Part shown: piece by piece, positions 43,760 through 55,241 of the stretch
Numbering within the stretch: the first letter of the stretch is position 1
Layout: the number at the start of each line of letters is the position of its first letter
Assembly: GCF_042186555.1 (NCBI RefSeq)
Contig: NC_133332.1
Coordinates: forward strand, 236,891,015 to 236,955,014
Origin: Aquarana catesbeiana
Lineage: Eukaryota; Chordata; Amphibia; Anura; Ranidae
Reading direction: 5' to 3'
Length of the DNA: 64,000 nucleotides
Notes under the pieces: generated by a model
What the model was told of the DNA's origin: nothing
Seen by the model: the letters and a program-made list of their open reading frames with translations, nothing else
Databases searched by the model: none
Translations under genes and position numbers: made by a program

Positions 43760-44139
43760 CACAATGCTTTTTAATTTGCCTCATAATGCCATTTTTATGA
43801 CGCCACAAAATTTATTCATGGTGCTGAAAATGATGAATATTTTTCTCAGTAATGCATTACATACATTAACAACAAAAACAAGTTGTGTGTAGCAGACCGA
43901 CAACATAATAATAGTTCACTGAAGAAGAGATTGTCACCTCATGTATCAAAAAAATTACATTTGCACTATTGAAGAAAATGGCCAAAAAGAAAAGCCCATT
44001 GGAGAACCTGGGAGACAGCTAAAAGAAACCCAGGCTGTAAATCAAAGGAAATCTTCTTTCAGTTTAAGTTAAAAAATTGTTGATAAAATGTTTCTTAAAC
44101 AGTTTCTGGCTTATCAATGGCCCCCCTACCCGCAAAGTA

Positions 44140-44460
44140 CTCAAAATACTTCTGTCTTATTTTGCGGGCGCTTTGGGGGGGCAAGCCGGGATGGCCAGCT
44201 TCAAGCGCCGTCAGGGTTTCTTGTTGAAGTCCGGCCTCAGGCCCAAGCCACATAGTTCATTGAATTTCTCCTTAAATAGTTGTGTAGAATGCAGCATGCA
44301 AGGATTATATGGTTAAGTTTATAATCCGCCGTGTTGATTGGCGTAAGGAATAGGCAGAACCGGATGGCCATTATCCCGAAAGCGTTCTCCACCACTCTTC
44401 TGGCTTTGGCCAGATGGTAGTTATAAACCCTCTGCTCCGGGGTGAGGGTCCTCATGGCTT
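44140..44460 (-). pseudogene. HARBI1-like (DDE_Tnp_4) transposase, C-terminal remnant
   Basis: The minus strand reads 'LTPEQRVYNYHLAKARRVVE', 'NAFGIMAIRFCLFLTPI' and 'IILACCILHNYLRRNS'. This is the signature end of PIF/Harbinger transposases (R-R-V-x-E-N-x-F-G with the catalytic Glu, then the C-C-x-L-H-N helix). After about 75 residues it meets stops in a G+C-rich tail. Upstream (above 44,460) the expected catalytic Asp region is absent and unrelated terminal sequence follows, so about four fifths of the gene is deleted. Confidence 0.85.
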
Positions 44461-44902
44461 CAAAACGGTCGGCTGGTCAGAACAAACTAACAGAAAGCAC
44501 TGAAAAACAGAAAGGCCGGAGCTGAAAATCAGATATGAGCGGACAAGAAAGCACTGAAAATCAAATACGTAATATAAATACGAACCCACAAGCACAAAAC
44601 GAAGAGCAGTAGCGATCGTAAAAGCAGGAGGCTGAAAAGCGCAAATCGTTTGTCACCAAACTTCTACTAACACGAGATTAGCGGAAGGAACCCAAAAGGT
44701 GGCGCACTTATTATTGAACTTCCCTTTTCTAGTGCTGTCGTACGTGTTGTACGCCACCACGTTCTTGACGTTCAGAAATTCCGACAACTTTGTGTGACCG
44801 TGTGTATGCAAGACAAGTTTGACCCAACATCTGTCAGAAAAAATCCATGGATTTTGTTGTCGGAATGTCTGATCAATGTTCGATAGTGTGTACGCGGCAT
44901 TA

Positions 44903-45985
44903 GAGTGGAAGCAAGGAGTTCCTGAAAGCTTCAAGGGGTCAGTGTGCAATTGGCCAACAAGACAGTTTTACATAATCCATCCAAAGGTTCCAGATGAGGG
45001 TCCTACCAGTTCCAGTTAAGCTGAGACAGCCGCGGAAGAAGTTTCCTCCCCGACACCCCTGGCCATGGAGTTTGTATCAAAATGCCATAAGGGTAATCCA
45101 GTGTGTTCTGGGGCTGGATATTGGAAGCTGAGGAAAACAGCCAGTGCCCACCGGAGAGGAAGAGTATGAAGTCTGGATGGAACAGGCCATGCAGGCCCTA
45201 GAAGAGTGGGACTTGCAAGAGGCCCAAAAGAAGCAGCCCATCAGTGAGAGTTTGCGAGGAGCTGCTGCTGAAGCTATCAGGAACATGAGATTTAGTAACA
45301 CAACCTGTACAGCTTATGAATACCTGGCAATGTTACAGGAGAAATTTGGGTGGACGGAAAAAGCAGTCGACCTGATCTATCAATTCGAGCATGCTCTCCA
45401 GCGGCAAGGTAAACATCTGAGTAAAAGTACATCAGATGGCTGAACAAGATACTATACCAGATTGTGCTAAAAAAAGAGATGATGCCTTCTGCCATAGACC
45501 AGGCCAGAATATAGCAAATCCTAAAGGGAGCCCTACCCTCTGACCCATTCTGGCTTCAGCTGAAGACTTCTGCTGGTGTTATCTCCCTAAAATATCCTGA
45601 GCTCATCAAAGTAGTGAGAGAAGAGGATGCCATGTTCGATGATAAGGGAGTAGCCATCCGTCCAGCCTCTGCACCTCTGGCTGAGGTCGGGTCTGTGGGG
45701 GCAGTGGAGCAGAACAATAAAATAGCCACTCTGAAGTCTCAGATGGCACAGATAATGGAGATGATGACCTTGCTGGTGGCGAAAATCGCTAAGACAACAG
45801 ACAAGAGTGTTACAGAGGCAAGTGTGCCTCCAACCCCACCTACTGCCTCTGGCAAGAGGCCAATGAACATTGAAGTATACTTCAACTGTGGAGGAGTAGA
45901 ACATTATCGATGGGTGTGTCCAAGCCCAGCAAAGCCTGAAGCACTGTGCCAGAAGCCAGTGGGAAACTTCAGAGGGCCCCGGTGA
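44903..45985 (+). pseudogene. Gypsy #2 gag, C-terminal part
   Basis: Resumes at 'EWKQGVPESF' after the Harbinger-type insertion. Stops fall near 45,017 and in several later places. Capsid region (45,144-45,443): 'WMEQAMQALEEWDLQEAQKK', 'LRGAAAEAIRNMRFSN', 'YEYLAMLQEKFGWTEKA', as in PNMA-type Gag capsid. Coiled segment: 'KSQMAQIMEMMTLLVAKIA' (45,735). A damaged CCHC knuckle is 'YFNCGGVEHYRWVC' (45,880), with the first Cys replaced by Tyr. Inactive. Confidence 0.75.
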
Positions 45986-46260
45986 AGGAGCCAACCGGGT
46001 GCCCATCTACAGTTGCTAGCTCCAAGACCAATGATGTGAAGAGACAGCAGCGGAAGTCCACACCCTTGCAGAGGGCTCTCCCTGCCTCCGAGCGACCCAG
46101 TGTCCCATATCCCTTGACATATGCTGCCTGGTGTTGGAGAGTCAATGCACACCAGTCTCCCAGAACTCAGCATAGACTTAAGCCGGCTCAGAATCTCCAC
46201 ACAAGAGGAGTGCAGATATAAGCCAGGGCCACCACTTCCTCCAAGCTCCCTGACAAGCTG

Positions 46261-46533
46261 GTGGGACCTTCTCCTGTTGTTCCCATTCAAGTAGAGGGAA
46301 TTTACCCCAAGGCCCTTCTGGATACTGGAGCCCAAGTGACCTTTCTCTACAGGGACTTCTATGACAGGCACCTCAAGCACCTGCCATTGCAGAAGTTTGA
46401 AGAGCTGGAGATATGGGGCATTGGGACTCAGAACTTCCCTTATGATGGCTATCTACAGGTCATACTGACTTTCGATCCCTCCGTGGCTGGGAAAACCGAA
46501 ACCTTTGACACTCTGGCAGTGGACCAATACTGA
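46261..46533 (+). pseudogene. Gypsy #2 aspartic protease
   Basis: 'YPKALLDTGAQVTFLYRDFY' carries the D-T-G-A active-site loop, preceded by 'VVPIQVEGI' and followed by 'GYLQVILTFD'. The stop at 46,531 is probably a break, since pol frames continue at once in another phase (46,505-47,011). Confidence 0.82.
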
Positions 46534-47190
46534 TCTTGTCAGAAGGCTGTTTACGCCTCTTGTTCTGGAGCCCGGCACCTCAACTACAAGCGTGCACTCC
46601 ATGCTGAGACAAACCTACCAGTGCCTGGTACAAGAACAGAAGGCCCTAGCTGAAGGAGTGGGAAAGATCTGGCGCTTGGACTGGTGTGAGAAGGTGTTAC
46701 AGCCTGGTGAAGTGGCCTGTTTACGAGCATCTGTCAAACTAAATTGGAAGCAACCAGGCCTTTATATTGATCTTGAAGCGGATGGACAGAGAGAAGACAT
46801 GAGAGTGGAAATAATTCCCAAACTGGTTTCAACCAAAGCACTGCAGAGAAGTCACAGGAAGATCTCGGTCAGTGTCCGCAACATAACAGCCTCACTGGTG
46901 AAAATGTTGGCTCGGATGTTGCTGGGCCAAGTGAATCCGGCTACCCCAGTCTCATCGTCTGATTTGGTGGGGGGGGGGAGAGGATGGGATCCCTGTCAGA
47001 GTTCTATCTGAAGAACACTCCTCTCTTACCTGAATGGAAAGAAAGAGCCAAGACTCAGCTCCTGAGATGGCAGGCTGCATTCTTGAAGAGTGCATTCGAT
47101 GTGGTATGTGCAAAGAACACCTAACACCAAATTTATCTACAAGAAGAGAAGCCGTTCATAGAAAGAGTCCGACGGATTCCTTTAGGGAAC
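46505..47190 (+). pseudogene. Gypsy #2 protease-RT linker region
   Basis: An open frame to 47,011 without a named motif ('VLEPGTSTTSVHSML', 'VGKIWRLDWCEKVLQPGEVA'), matching the long link that separates protease from RT in this gypsy type. A G9 run near 46,970 marks a frame change. 47,012-47,190 continues toward RT with 'PFIERVRRIPLGNLEGLHEL'. Confidence 0.6.
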
Positions 47191-47985
47191 TTGGAAGGCC
47201 TACATGAATTGGCAGAACTGAAGAGAGCAGGTATCACCCGAGAGTCCCGAAGTCCATACGCTTCCCCAATAGTGGTGGTATGGAAGAAGAATGGATCGCT
47301 GAGGCTGTGTATTGACTACAGTTTGCTGAACAGAAGGACCTTTCCGGACCAGTACACCACCCCACGGATAGAAGACGCCTTGCAGAGCCTATCAGGGGCA
47401 AAATGGTTCAGCGTGCTGGACCTGAAGAGCGGGTACTATCAAATCCCCATGCATCCCTAGGATCGAGAGAAGACCCCCTTCATTACTCCGGTGGGATTCT
47501 TTGAATTTTACCGCATGCCTCAAGGTTTGTCCGGTGCCCCAGCCACTTTCCAAAGGCTCATGGAGAAGACTGTGGGTGACATGAACTTGATAGAGGTGTT
47601 GGTATATCTAGATGACATCATTGTTTTCGGGAAGACCTTGGAACAACACGAAGAGCATTTGGAGAAGGTTCTGAAGAGGCTCCATGATGAGGGGTTATAG
47701 CTGTCTCTGGAGAAATGCCAGTTTTATCAACCTTCAGTCAACTACCTTGGTTACATTGTGTCTGTCGACGGAGTGACCACTGACCCCCAGAAGCTAGAAT
47801 CCGTCACCTCCTGGCCTACTAATGTGACCAAACTCAGGTCATTTCTGGAATTCTGTTCTTATTACAGAAGATTCGTAGAGGGATTTGCTAAAATAGCTCG
47901 CCCACTCAATGAGTTGCTGAAAAGCAAAGAAGAGCCAGATCTGTCTAAGCCTGGCAGACCAGCTGGAGGGCCCAGAAAACCTTGA
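47191..47985 (+). pseudogene. Gypsy #2 reverse transcriptase
   Basis: RT blocks in order: 'ESRSPYASPIVVVWKKNGS', 'LRLCIDYSLLNRRTFPDQY', 'FSVLDLKSGYYQIPMHP', stop at 47,458, 'FFEFYRMPQGLSGAPATFQR', catalytic 'VLVYLDDIIVF', stop at 47,698, 'FYQPSVNYLGYIV' (shifted), and 'LRSFLEFCSYYRRFVEGFAK'. Two in-frame stops but little else lost. It is clearly different from gypsy #1 RT. Confidence 0.9.
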
Positions 47986-48480
47986 GTCCATTCAGGAACA
48001 GTGGACTGCTCAGTGTGAAGAGGCTTTCAGGCAGCTGAAGTGGAGCCTAACAACTGCCCGGTCCTGGCCTATGCAGACTCAACCAAACCATATGAGCTAC
48101 ATGTTGATGCCAGTGGAGATGGGTTAGACGGAGTGCTATACCAAGAGCATCATGGGCACTTAAGGCCTGTTGCCTACGTGAGTAGGAGCCTGACACCCGC
48201 TGAGAAGAACTATCCCATGCAGAAGCTCGAGTTTCTGGCTCTAAAGTGGGCAGTAGTGGATAAGCTGAGGGGTTACCTATACGGAGCAGAGTTTGTGATC
48301 AAGACTGACGAAAACCCCCTCACCTATATCCTCACTACCGCAAAGTTGTTCGCCACAGGTAACAGATGGTTGGCTGCCCTATCAGGATTCACTTTCAGCC
48401 TGAAGTATCGACCAGGGGTTGGAAACGAAGATGTGAATGCTTTGTCAAGAAGGCCCCATTGTTACAGAGACCCTCCAGAA
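47986..48480 (+). pseudogene. Gypsy #2 RNase H
   Basis: 'YELHVDASGDGLDGVLYQEH' holds the first catalytic Asp. Then come 'VAYVSRSLTPAEKNYPMQKL' with the Glu region, 'EFLALKWAVVDKLRGYLYG' and 'FVIKTDENPLTYIL'. It ends 'YRPGVGNEDVNALSRRP', the usual RNase H/connection end. Open from 48,040 through 48,651. Confidence 0.88.
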
Positions 48481-48659
48481 GAATGGGCTCAGCTGACACC
48501 TGAAGGGGTACAAGATTTATGTGAAGGAGCAGAACACCAAGAGGGTGGAGGATACAGGGCGGAAAACATTGGAGTGTCAGCTGCTGGTGTCCCCAGATGT
48601 TACTGCAACTCTTCCCAAATTGGGAATGAAGGTCTACCCAAGCTTTCTTAGAAAGACCT

Positions 48660-49881
48660 GCAGAGGGACCAGTTGGTAGAAGGGGTGGTCTACCAAAGGG
48701 GCCCCTCTGAAGACTCAGAAGTAAAATGGCAGTTGTTCCTACCTGAAAAACATAGGGAGACAGTATTAACTGCCCTACACGACAAACATGGCCACCTAGT
48801 GCCTGAAAGGACTTTTCTGGTGAGAGCCCGGTTTTACTGGCCATGCATGCGGGCTGAAGTTGAGGGCTGCTGCCGCTCCTGTATCAGATGCTTCCAAAGA
48901 AAGACTTTGCCTCACTGAGCTGCCCCAGTGGGCCATCTTCAGAGTCAGGTACCCATGGAGCTGGTGTGCATTGACTTTCTGTGTTCGGAGCCTAATTTGA
49001 GTGGACAAGAATATATCCTGGTAGTGACTGACCATTTCACTCGATATGCACAGGCGTTTCCCATGAGGGACCAACAAGCATCCACAGTGGCCAAGATCTT
49101 AGTGGAAAAATTCTTTGTGCATTATGGTCTACCTCAAATCATCCACTCCGATCAAGAGAGAGACTTCGAGGGTGGCCTCATCAAGAAACTTTTAGACCTG
49201 TTGGGCATCAAGAAGTCTAGAACCACCCCATACCATCCTCAAGGGGACCTTCGACCAGAGAGATTCAACCAAACCCTCCTAGATATGCTTGGGACTCTGA
49301 CTTCAGAACAAAAGCAGCACTGGAGCAAGCATATAGCAGCTATTGTGCATACTTATAACAGCACCGCAAATGATGCCACAGGATGCTCCCCTCATCGTCT
49401 GATGTTTGAATGGGAAGCCTGACTGCCAGTAGATTTGGCCTTTGGCACGTCCCTAGACCATACCTCAACAACCTTCCACAGAGGGTATGTGGACTGCCTG
49501 TGGAAAAGGCTGAAGCCTGCCTATGACAAGACCCAAGTTGCCTTAGATGCCCGAGGACAGAAAAACACAAGAAACTTTGACCTCAGGGTAAGGGTGCAGG
49601 ACTTACAACTGGGTGATAAGGTACTGTTGAGAAACCTGGGTGTCCCTGGAAAGCACAAGTTGACTGACCGCTGGAAGTCGCAGCCCTACGTTGTCTGCAA
49701 GCAGTTGCCAGTGTATCAGATTTGGCCAGAAGGGAGCACAGGCCCGCTGAAGACTTGGCACCACAACCCTCTGTTGCCTCTGTCAGAAGCAGTTCGTGTG
49801 CCACCACAGCCAGATTCGCAGTCCACATATGGCCTCTCAGAGATCCCGACCAGTGACCAGGTCTCAGTCTGGGCCTCTTGA
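48660..49881 (+). pseudogene. Gypsy #2 integrase
   Basis: HHCC zinc domain: 'LHDKHGHLVPERTFLVRARF' and 'CCRSCIRCFQRK'. Stop at 48,916. Core: 'MELVCIDFLC' (first Asp), 'ILVVTDHFTRYAQAFPM', 'IIHSDQERDFEG' (second Asp), 'YHPQGDLRPERFNQTLLDML' (Glu). A stop near 49,420 precedes the C-terminal segment 'VQDLQLGDKVLLRNLGVPGK' and 'LTDRWKSQPYVVCKQLPVYQ', a GPY/F-type module. No chromodomain, unlike gypsy #1. Confidence 0.88.
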
Positions 49882-50535
49882 TGAGGAGGATGGATTGGCT
49901 GTGGTCGTCCCAAATACCAGGGCCTTGCACCCCCTTTCTTCTCCTCCTAAAGTGACCAACACAGGGATACTCAGGCCAGATGCTCCTGAATTTGTGCCTC
50001 AAAGTCCATCTGTTGAAGAGTAGGAAGAACCTCAGTCTTCCTTGCTGATAGCAGATCCCGGAGTCTTTTAATCCTTCATTGAAGGAGTTGACTCTGATAT
50101 GCAGGAAGAAGAAGATGAGGATGTCGACAAGGAGGAGACCAGTGTGCTTGGAACACGAGAGCCTAAAGAACAGCGAGAGCGAAGGGTTTTTCACCCACCA
50201 AAAAGACTAACATATGACTCTCTGGGTGAAAGCTCTGAGGAGGTTGTTCTCACTGCAAAAAGGACTCTTGAAGCACCTGATCCCTCCACCGCAGATTTGG
50301 TGGTGGACAATCCCAACTCAATCCCTGGCACATATAGCTGGATCAAACCAATAAATGCCTGTAGGCAGAACAACCTCACCTCCTATACTAATTGGTGGGA
50401 GGTTCCTTGGCCAAGTCTTTATGCAAATGCAAATGGCTTGATTTCTTGTGAATTAACCTACTTTCCTCCGCGTGTAAATATAAAGCATGTAACAGGTTAC
50501 AGACTCTTTACCTCCTTTGGAAGACCAAATGTTCT
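49882..50535 (+). pseudogene. Gypsy #2 region after integrase
   Basis: Broken frames with acidic sequence ('QEEEDEDVDKEETSV') and an end 'NVLWRGECVAGTS' that runs into the LTR. No motif recognised; probably the pol tail. Confidence 0.5.
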
Positions 50536-50550
50536 TTGGAGGGGGGAATG
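50536..50550 (+). promoter_or_regulatory. Polypurine tract of gypsy #2
   Basis: TGGAGGGGGGAATG directly precedes the LTR start TGTAGCGGGTAC. Confidence 0.75.
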
Positions 50551-51360
50551 TGTAGCGGGTACAAGCTAAACACTTGTACCAAGCTTGCCGCCGCCAGAAT
50601 CCACACAGAGAGGGAGAATGTGCCTATCAGTATCTGCATAGGGGATTTTCCCCCCACCCTCTCCTCACACACACAGGCATCCCCCCGCTCTGCTCTCTCT
50701 CTCCTGTCTCTCTATTGGCAGGGAGATTGAGTCAATCAGCAGCAGCAGCTGAGGATTATGGGATATGAAGTCCTATCACACAGAGGCCTCACTGACTCTT
50801 AAAGAGGCAGGACTACAAATCCCAGCCTGCACAGCATAAAGAGAGGAGAATTGTGGGGGGAGACTATAAATTAATCTGTAGAACAGGCCCAAGCTCTCTT
50901 ACTCCCTGGATCTCATTGCGTGGGCACCATCTCACCGCTCTGTGAGGGGATTGCGGTCTATCACACGATATACAGCCTGCAGATCCAGCTCCAGCCTAGA
51001 AGGAGTGGACGTCGACCATTTCCTGGAGGACGGTCTGTAGCTGTGCTGAACATTGCGGAACTGGCTAGTTCACTGAGACAGTAGGTTGACCGCCATCTCT
51101 GTTCATCTGCAGCAAAGAGAATTGTTGATCATCTTCCCCTGCAGGAGAACTGCTGAGCACTGTCAGAATTGGTGAGGGGGCCTTCGTCAACAGATTCTAT
51201 TGTCTTTCATACAGAACACACCCTGGGCACTGTGCACAGACAACTTATACACGGGTCACATAGCAAATTTTTATAAGATAGAATGAGCTATCTTGCCTTG
51301 TTCATCATCACTTAACCACATTATAGAATTCCTGTCTATGAGCTCCAGCGTGCTGGTGAA
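50551..51360 (+). repeat. 3' LTR of gypsy #2, cut by the foldback element
   Basis: Starts TGTAGCGGG and matches the 5' LTR in pieces. It contains a TATA-like 'gactataaatta' (50,863) inside a 175-bp segment absent from the 5' LTR. It is interrupted at 51,361, equivalent to 37,836 of the 5' LTR; the rest is not in the window. Confidence 0.82.
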
Positions 51361-53999
51361 TAAGGATGAGCCGAACACCCCCCTGTTCGGTTCGCACCAG
51401 AACATGCGAACAGGAAAAAAATTTGTGTGAACACTGTTAAAGTCTATGGGACACGAACATAAATAATCAAGAGTGCTAATTTTAAAGGCTTATATGCAAG
51501 TTATTGTCATAAAAAGTGTTTGGGGACCTGGGTCCTGCCCCAGGGGACATGGATCAATGCAAAAAAAAGTTTTAAAACAACTGCAGTTTTTTCGGGAGCA
51601 GTGATTTTAATAATGCTTAAAGTCAAACAATAAAAGGGTAATATCCCTTTACATTTCGTACCTGGGGGGTGTCTATAGTATGCCTGTAAAGGGGCGCATG
51701 TTTCCCGTGTTTAGAACGGTCTGACAGCAAAATGACATTTCAAAGGAAAAAAAGTCATTTTTAAAACTACTTGCGGCTATTAATGCATTGCCGGTCCGAC
51801 AATACACATAGAAGTTCATTGATAAAAACGGCAAGGGAATTCCCCACAGGGGAACCCCCGAACCAAAATTTAAAAAAAAAAATGACATGGGGGGGTCCCC
51901 CTAAATTCCATACCAGGCCTTTCAGGTCTGGTATGGATTTTAAGGGGAACCCCACGCCAAAAAAAAACCCAAAAAAAAACGGCGTGGGGTCCCCCCAAAA
52001 ATCCATACCAGACCCTTATCCGAGCACGCAACCTGGCAGGCCGCAGGAAAAGAGGGGGGGACGAGAGAGCGCCCCCCCGAACCGTACCAGGCCACATGCC
52101 CTCAACATTGGGAGGGTGATTTGGGGTAGCCCCCAAAACAGCTTGTCCCCATGTTGATGAGGACAAGGGCCTCATCCCCACAACCCTGGCCGGTGGTTGT
52201 GGGGGTCTGTGAGCAGGGGGCTTATCGGAATCTGGAAGCCTCCTTTAACAAGGGGACCCCCAGATTCCGGCCCTCCCCCCTGTGTGAAATGGTAAGGGGG
52301 TACAAAAGTACCCCTACCATTTCACTAAAAAACTGTCAATGTTAAAAATGACAAGAGACAGTTTTTGACAATTCCTTTATTTAAATGCTTCTTCTTTCTT
52401 CTATCTTCCTTCTGTTTCTTCCTCCATCTTCTTCTTCTTCTTCTTGTGGTTCTTCTGGCTCTTCTGGTTCTTCCTCTGGTGTTCTCGCCCAGCATCTACT
52501 CCGCGACGTCTTCTCCTCGGCCCGCTCCGCATCCATGGCATGGAGGGAGGCTCTTCATCTTCTCTTCATCTTCTTCTCTTCTTCATCCTCTTCTCTGGGC
52601 CGCTCTGCATCCATGGTGGCATGGAGGGAGGCTCCCGCTGTGTGACGCTTCTCCTCTTCTGACGGTTCTTAAATAACGGGGGACGGGGCCACCCGGTGAC
52701 CCCGCCCCCTCTGACGCACGGTACCTTGACGGGACTTCCCTGTGGCGTCACGGGGTATGCCACAGGAAAGTCCCGTCATGTCCCCGTGCGTCGGGGGGGT
52801 GACCCCGCCCCCCCGTTATTTAAGAACCGTCAGAAGAGGAGAAGCGTCACACAGCGGGAGCCTCCCTCCATGCCACCATGGATGCGGAGCGGCCCGGAGA
52901 AGAAGATGAAGAAGAGAAGAAGATGAAGAGAAGAGCGGGAGCCTCCCTCCATGCCATGGATGCGGAGCGGCCCGAGGAGAAGAAGGGAAGAAGACACCAC
53001 GGAGGAGATGCTGGACGAGAACAGCGGAGGAAGAACCAGAAGAGCCAGAAGAACCAGAAGAAGAAGATGGAGGAAGAAACCGAAGGAAGATAGCAGATAA
53101 AAGAAAGAAGAAAGAAGAAAGAAGAAGCAAGAAGCATTTAAATAAAGGAGTTGTCAAAAACTGTCTCTTGTCATTTTTAACATTTTTGACAGTTTTTTAG
53201 TGAAATGGTAGGGGTACCCCCTTACCATTTCACACAGGGGGGGGCGGGATCTGGGGGTCCCCTTGTTAAAGGGGGCTTCCAGATTCCGATAAGCCCCCCG
53301 CCCTCAAACCACCGGCCAGGGTTGTGGGGATGAGGCCCTTGTCCTCAACAACATGGGGACAAGGTGTTTTGGGGGGGCTACCCCAAAGCACCCTCCCAAT
53401 GTTGAGGGCATGTGGCCTGGTATGGTTCAGGTCCCTCTTTTCCTGTGGCCTGCCAGGTTGCGTGCTCGGATAAGGGTCTGGATTTTTGGGGGGACTCCAC
53501 GCCTTTTTTTTTTTCACATTTTGGCGCGGGGTTCCCCTTAATATCCATGCCAGACCTGAAGGGCCTGGTATAGAATTTAGAGGGACCCCCCCACATCATT
53601 TTTTTTTTTTTTTTTAATTTTGGTTCGGGGTTCCCCTGTGGGGAATTCCCATGCCATTTTATCAATGAACTTCTATGTGTATTGTCGGACCGGCAATGCA
53701 TTAATAGCCGCGAGTAGTTTTAAATGACTTTTTTTTCCTTTGAAATGTCATTTTGCTGTCAGACTGTTCTAAACACGGGAAACATGCGCCCCTTTACAGG
53801 CATACTATAGACACCCCCCAGGTACAAAATTTAAAGGGATATTACACTTTTATTGTTTCACTTTAAGCATTATTAAAATCACTGCTCCCGAAAAAATGGC
53901 CGTTTTTAAAACTTTTTTTTGCATTGATCCATGTCCCCTGGGGCAGGACCCAGATCCCCAAACACTTTTTATGACAATACCATGCATATAAGCCTTTAA
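51361..53999. mobile_element. Complete foldback element, about 2.6 kb palindrome
   Basis: Left arm 51,361-52,751, right arm 52,752-53,999, complementary over about 1.25 kb. Matching pairs by eye: 'gacctgggtcctgccccagg' (51,530) with its complement (53,935); 'catgccctcaacattgggag' (52,096) with its complement (53,395); 'gacggttcttaaataacggg' (52,660) with its complement (52,815). The centre (52,728-52,776) pairs GACGGGACTT with AAGTCCCGTC around a GTCAC/GTGRC-like core. Each arm carries a purine/pyrimidine block that reads as Ser-rich or Glu/Lys-rich protein on either strand; it mirrors between arms and is not evidence of a gene. The last 120 bases of the right arm are displaced by the TTAA repeat T6. 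Confidence 0.82.
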
Positions 54000-55241
54000 C
54001 CACTTGACCACTGGGCACTTAAACCCCCTTCCTAACCAGACCAATTTTCAGCTTTCGGTGCTCTCACAATGACAATTACTCAGTCATACAACACTGTACC
54101 CATATGAAATGTTTGTCCTTTTTTTCACACAAATAGAGCTTTCTTTTGGTGGTATTTAATCACTGTTGGGTTTTTTATTTTTTGCGCTATAAAAGAAAAA
54201 AGACAGAAAATTTGGTAAAAAAATGAATTTTTCTTTGTTTCTGTTATAAAATTTAGCAAATTAGTAATTTTTCTTCGTAAATTTTGGCCAAAATTTATAC
54301 TGCTGCATATCTTTGGTAAAAATAAGTACAACTTGGTGTATATTATTTGGTCTTTGTGAATGTTAGAGAGTCCAAAAGCTATGGTGCCAATATCTGAAAA
54401 TTGATCACACCTGAAGTACTGACGGCATATCTAATTTCTTGAGACCCTAACATGCCAGAAAAGTACAAATACCACCCAAATGACCCCTATTTGGAAAGAA
54501 GACATTCCAAGGTATTTGAAAAGATGCATGGTGAGTTTTTTTTAAATTGTCATCTTTTCCCACAATTCTTTGCAAAATCAAGATTTTTTTTTTTTTTTCA
54601 CAAAATTGTCATATTAGAAGGTTATTTCTCACACACAGCATATGCATACAACAAATTACACCCCAAAACACATTCTGCTATTAGTCCCGAGTATGGCGAT
54701 ACCACATGTGTGAGACCTTTACACAGCGTGGCCACATACAGAGGCCCAACATGCAGGGAGCACCTCCAGGCGTTCTGGAGCACCCAGGCGAATTCTTATA
54801 TTTCTCTCCTACATGTAAAAATAATAATTTATTTGCTAGAAAATTACATAGAACCTTAACATTATATATATTTTTTTAGTAAAGACCCTAGAGAATACAG
54901 TGGCGGTTGTTGCAACTTTTTATCTCACACGGTATTTGCGCAGCAATTTTTAGAACGCCTTTTTTTGGGAAAAAAAACAGTTTTGTGCTTTAAAAAAAAA
55001 AAAAACAGTAAAGTTAGCCCAATGTTTTTGCATAATGTGAAAGATGAAGTTACGCCGAGTAAATAGATATCTAACATGTCACCCTTCAAAATTGCACACG
55101 CTCGTGGAATGGTGCCAAACTTCGCTACTTAAAAATCTCCATAGGCGACGCTTGAAATGTTTTTACTGGTTACATGTTTTGAGTTACAGAGGAGGTCTAG
55201 GGCCAAAATTATTGCTCTCGCTCCAACTTTCGCAGTGATAC
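54000..55241 (+). mobile_element. TTAA-flanked repeat T6, cut by gypsy #3
   Basis: Starts CCACTTGACCACTGGGC after TTAA (53,996-53,999), which itself lies in the foldback arm. It shares 'agagctttcttttggtggta' and 'ccagaccaattttcagcttt' with T2 and T5. It lacks the minisatellite and instead has a longer middle ('atgccagaaaagtacaaata', 'acaccccaaaacacattctg'). The right end is lost at the gypsy #3 LTR. Small ORFs show no motif. Confidence 0.7.

Larger units (their letters stand above)
38605..44899. mobile_element. PIF/Harbinger-type DNA transposon, internally degraded, 6.3 kb
   Basis: Ends TGCCCCGTACACGCAGTCGG and (inverse) TGCCGCGTACACACTATCG, flanked by TAA (38,602-38,604) and TTA (44,900-44,902). 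It contains a minus-strand MADF gene, a plus-strand Myb/SANT-like gene and, near the right end, the last part of a HARBI1-like transposase. Three later insertions sit between the SANT gene and the transposase (T5 and two hairpin elements). The transposase N-terminus and catalytic Asp region are missing, so it cannot move by itself. Its ends match the MITEs at 15,093 and 29,199. The 38,880-39,560 stretch is AT-rich with no gene seen. Confidence 0.8.

Noticed and set aside
52365..53157. Ser-rich and Glu/Lys-rich ORFs on both strands in the foldback element
   Set aside because: Mirror images of one CT/GA-rich block in the two arms; not conserved in frame in the copy at 480-620.
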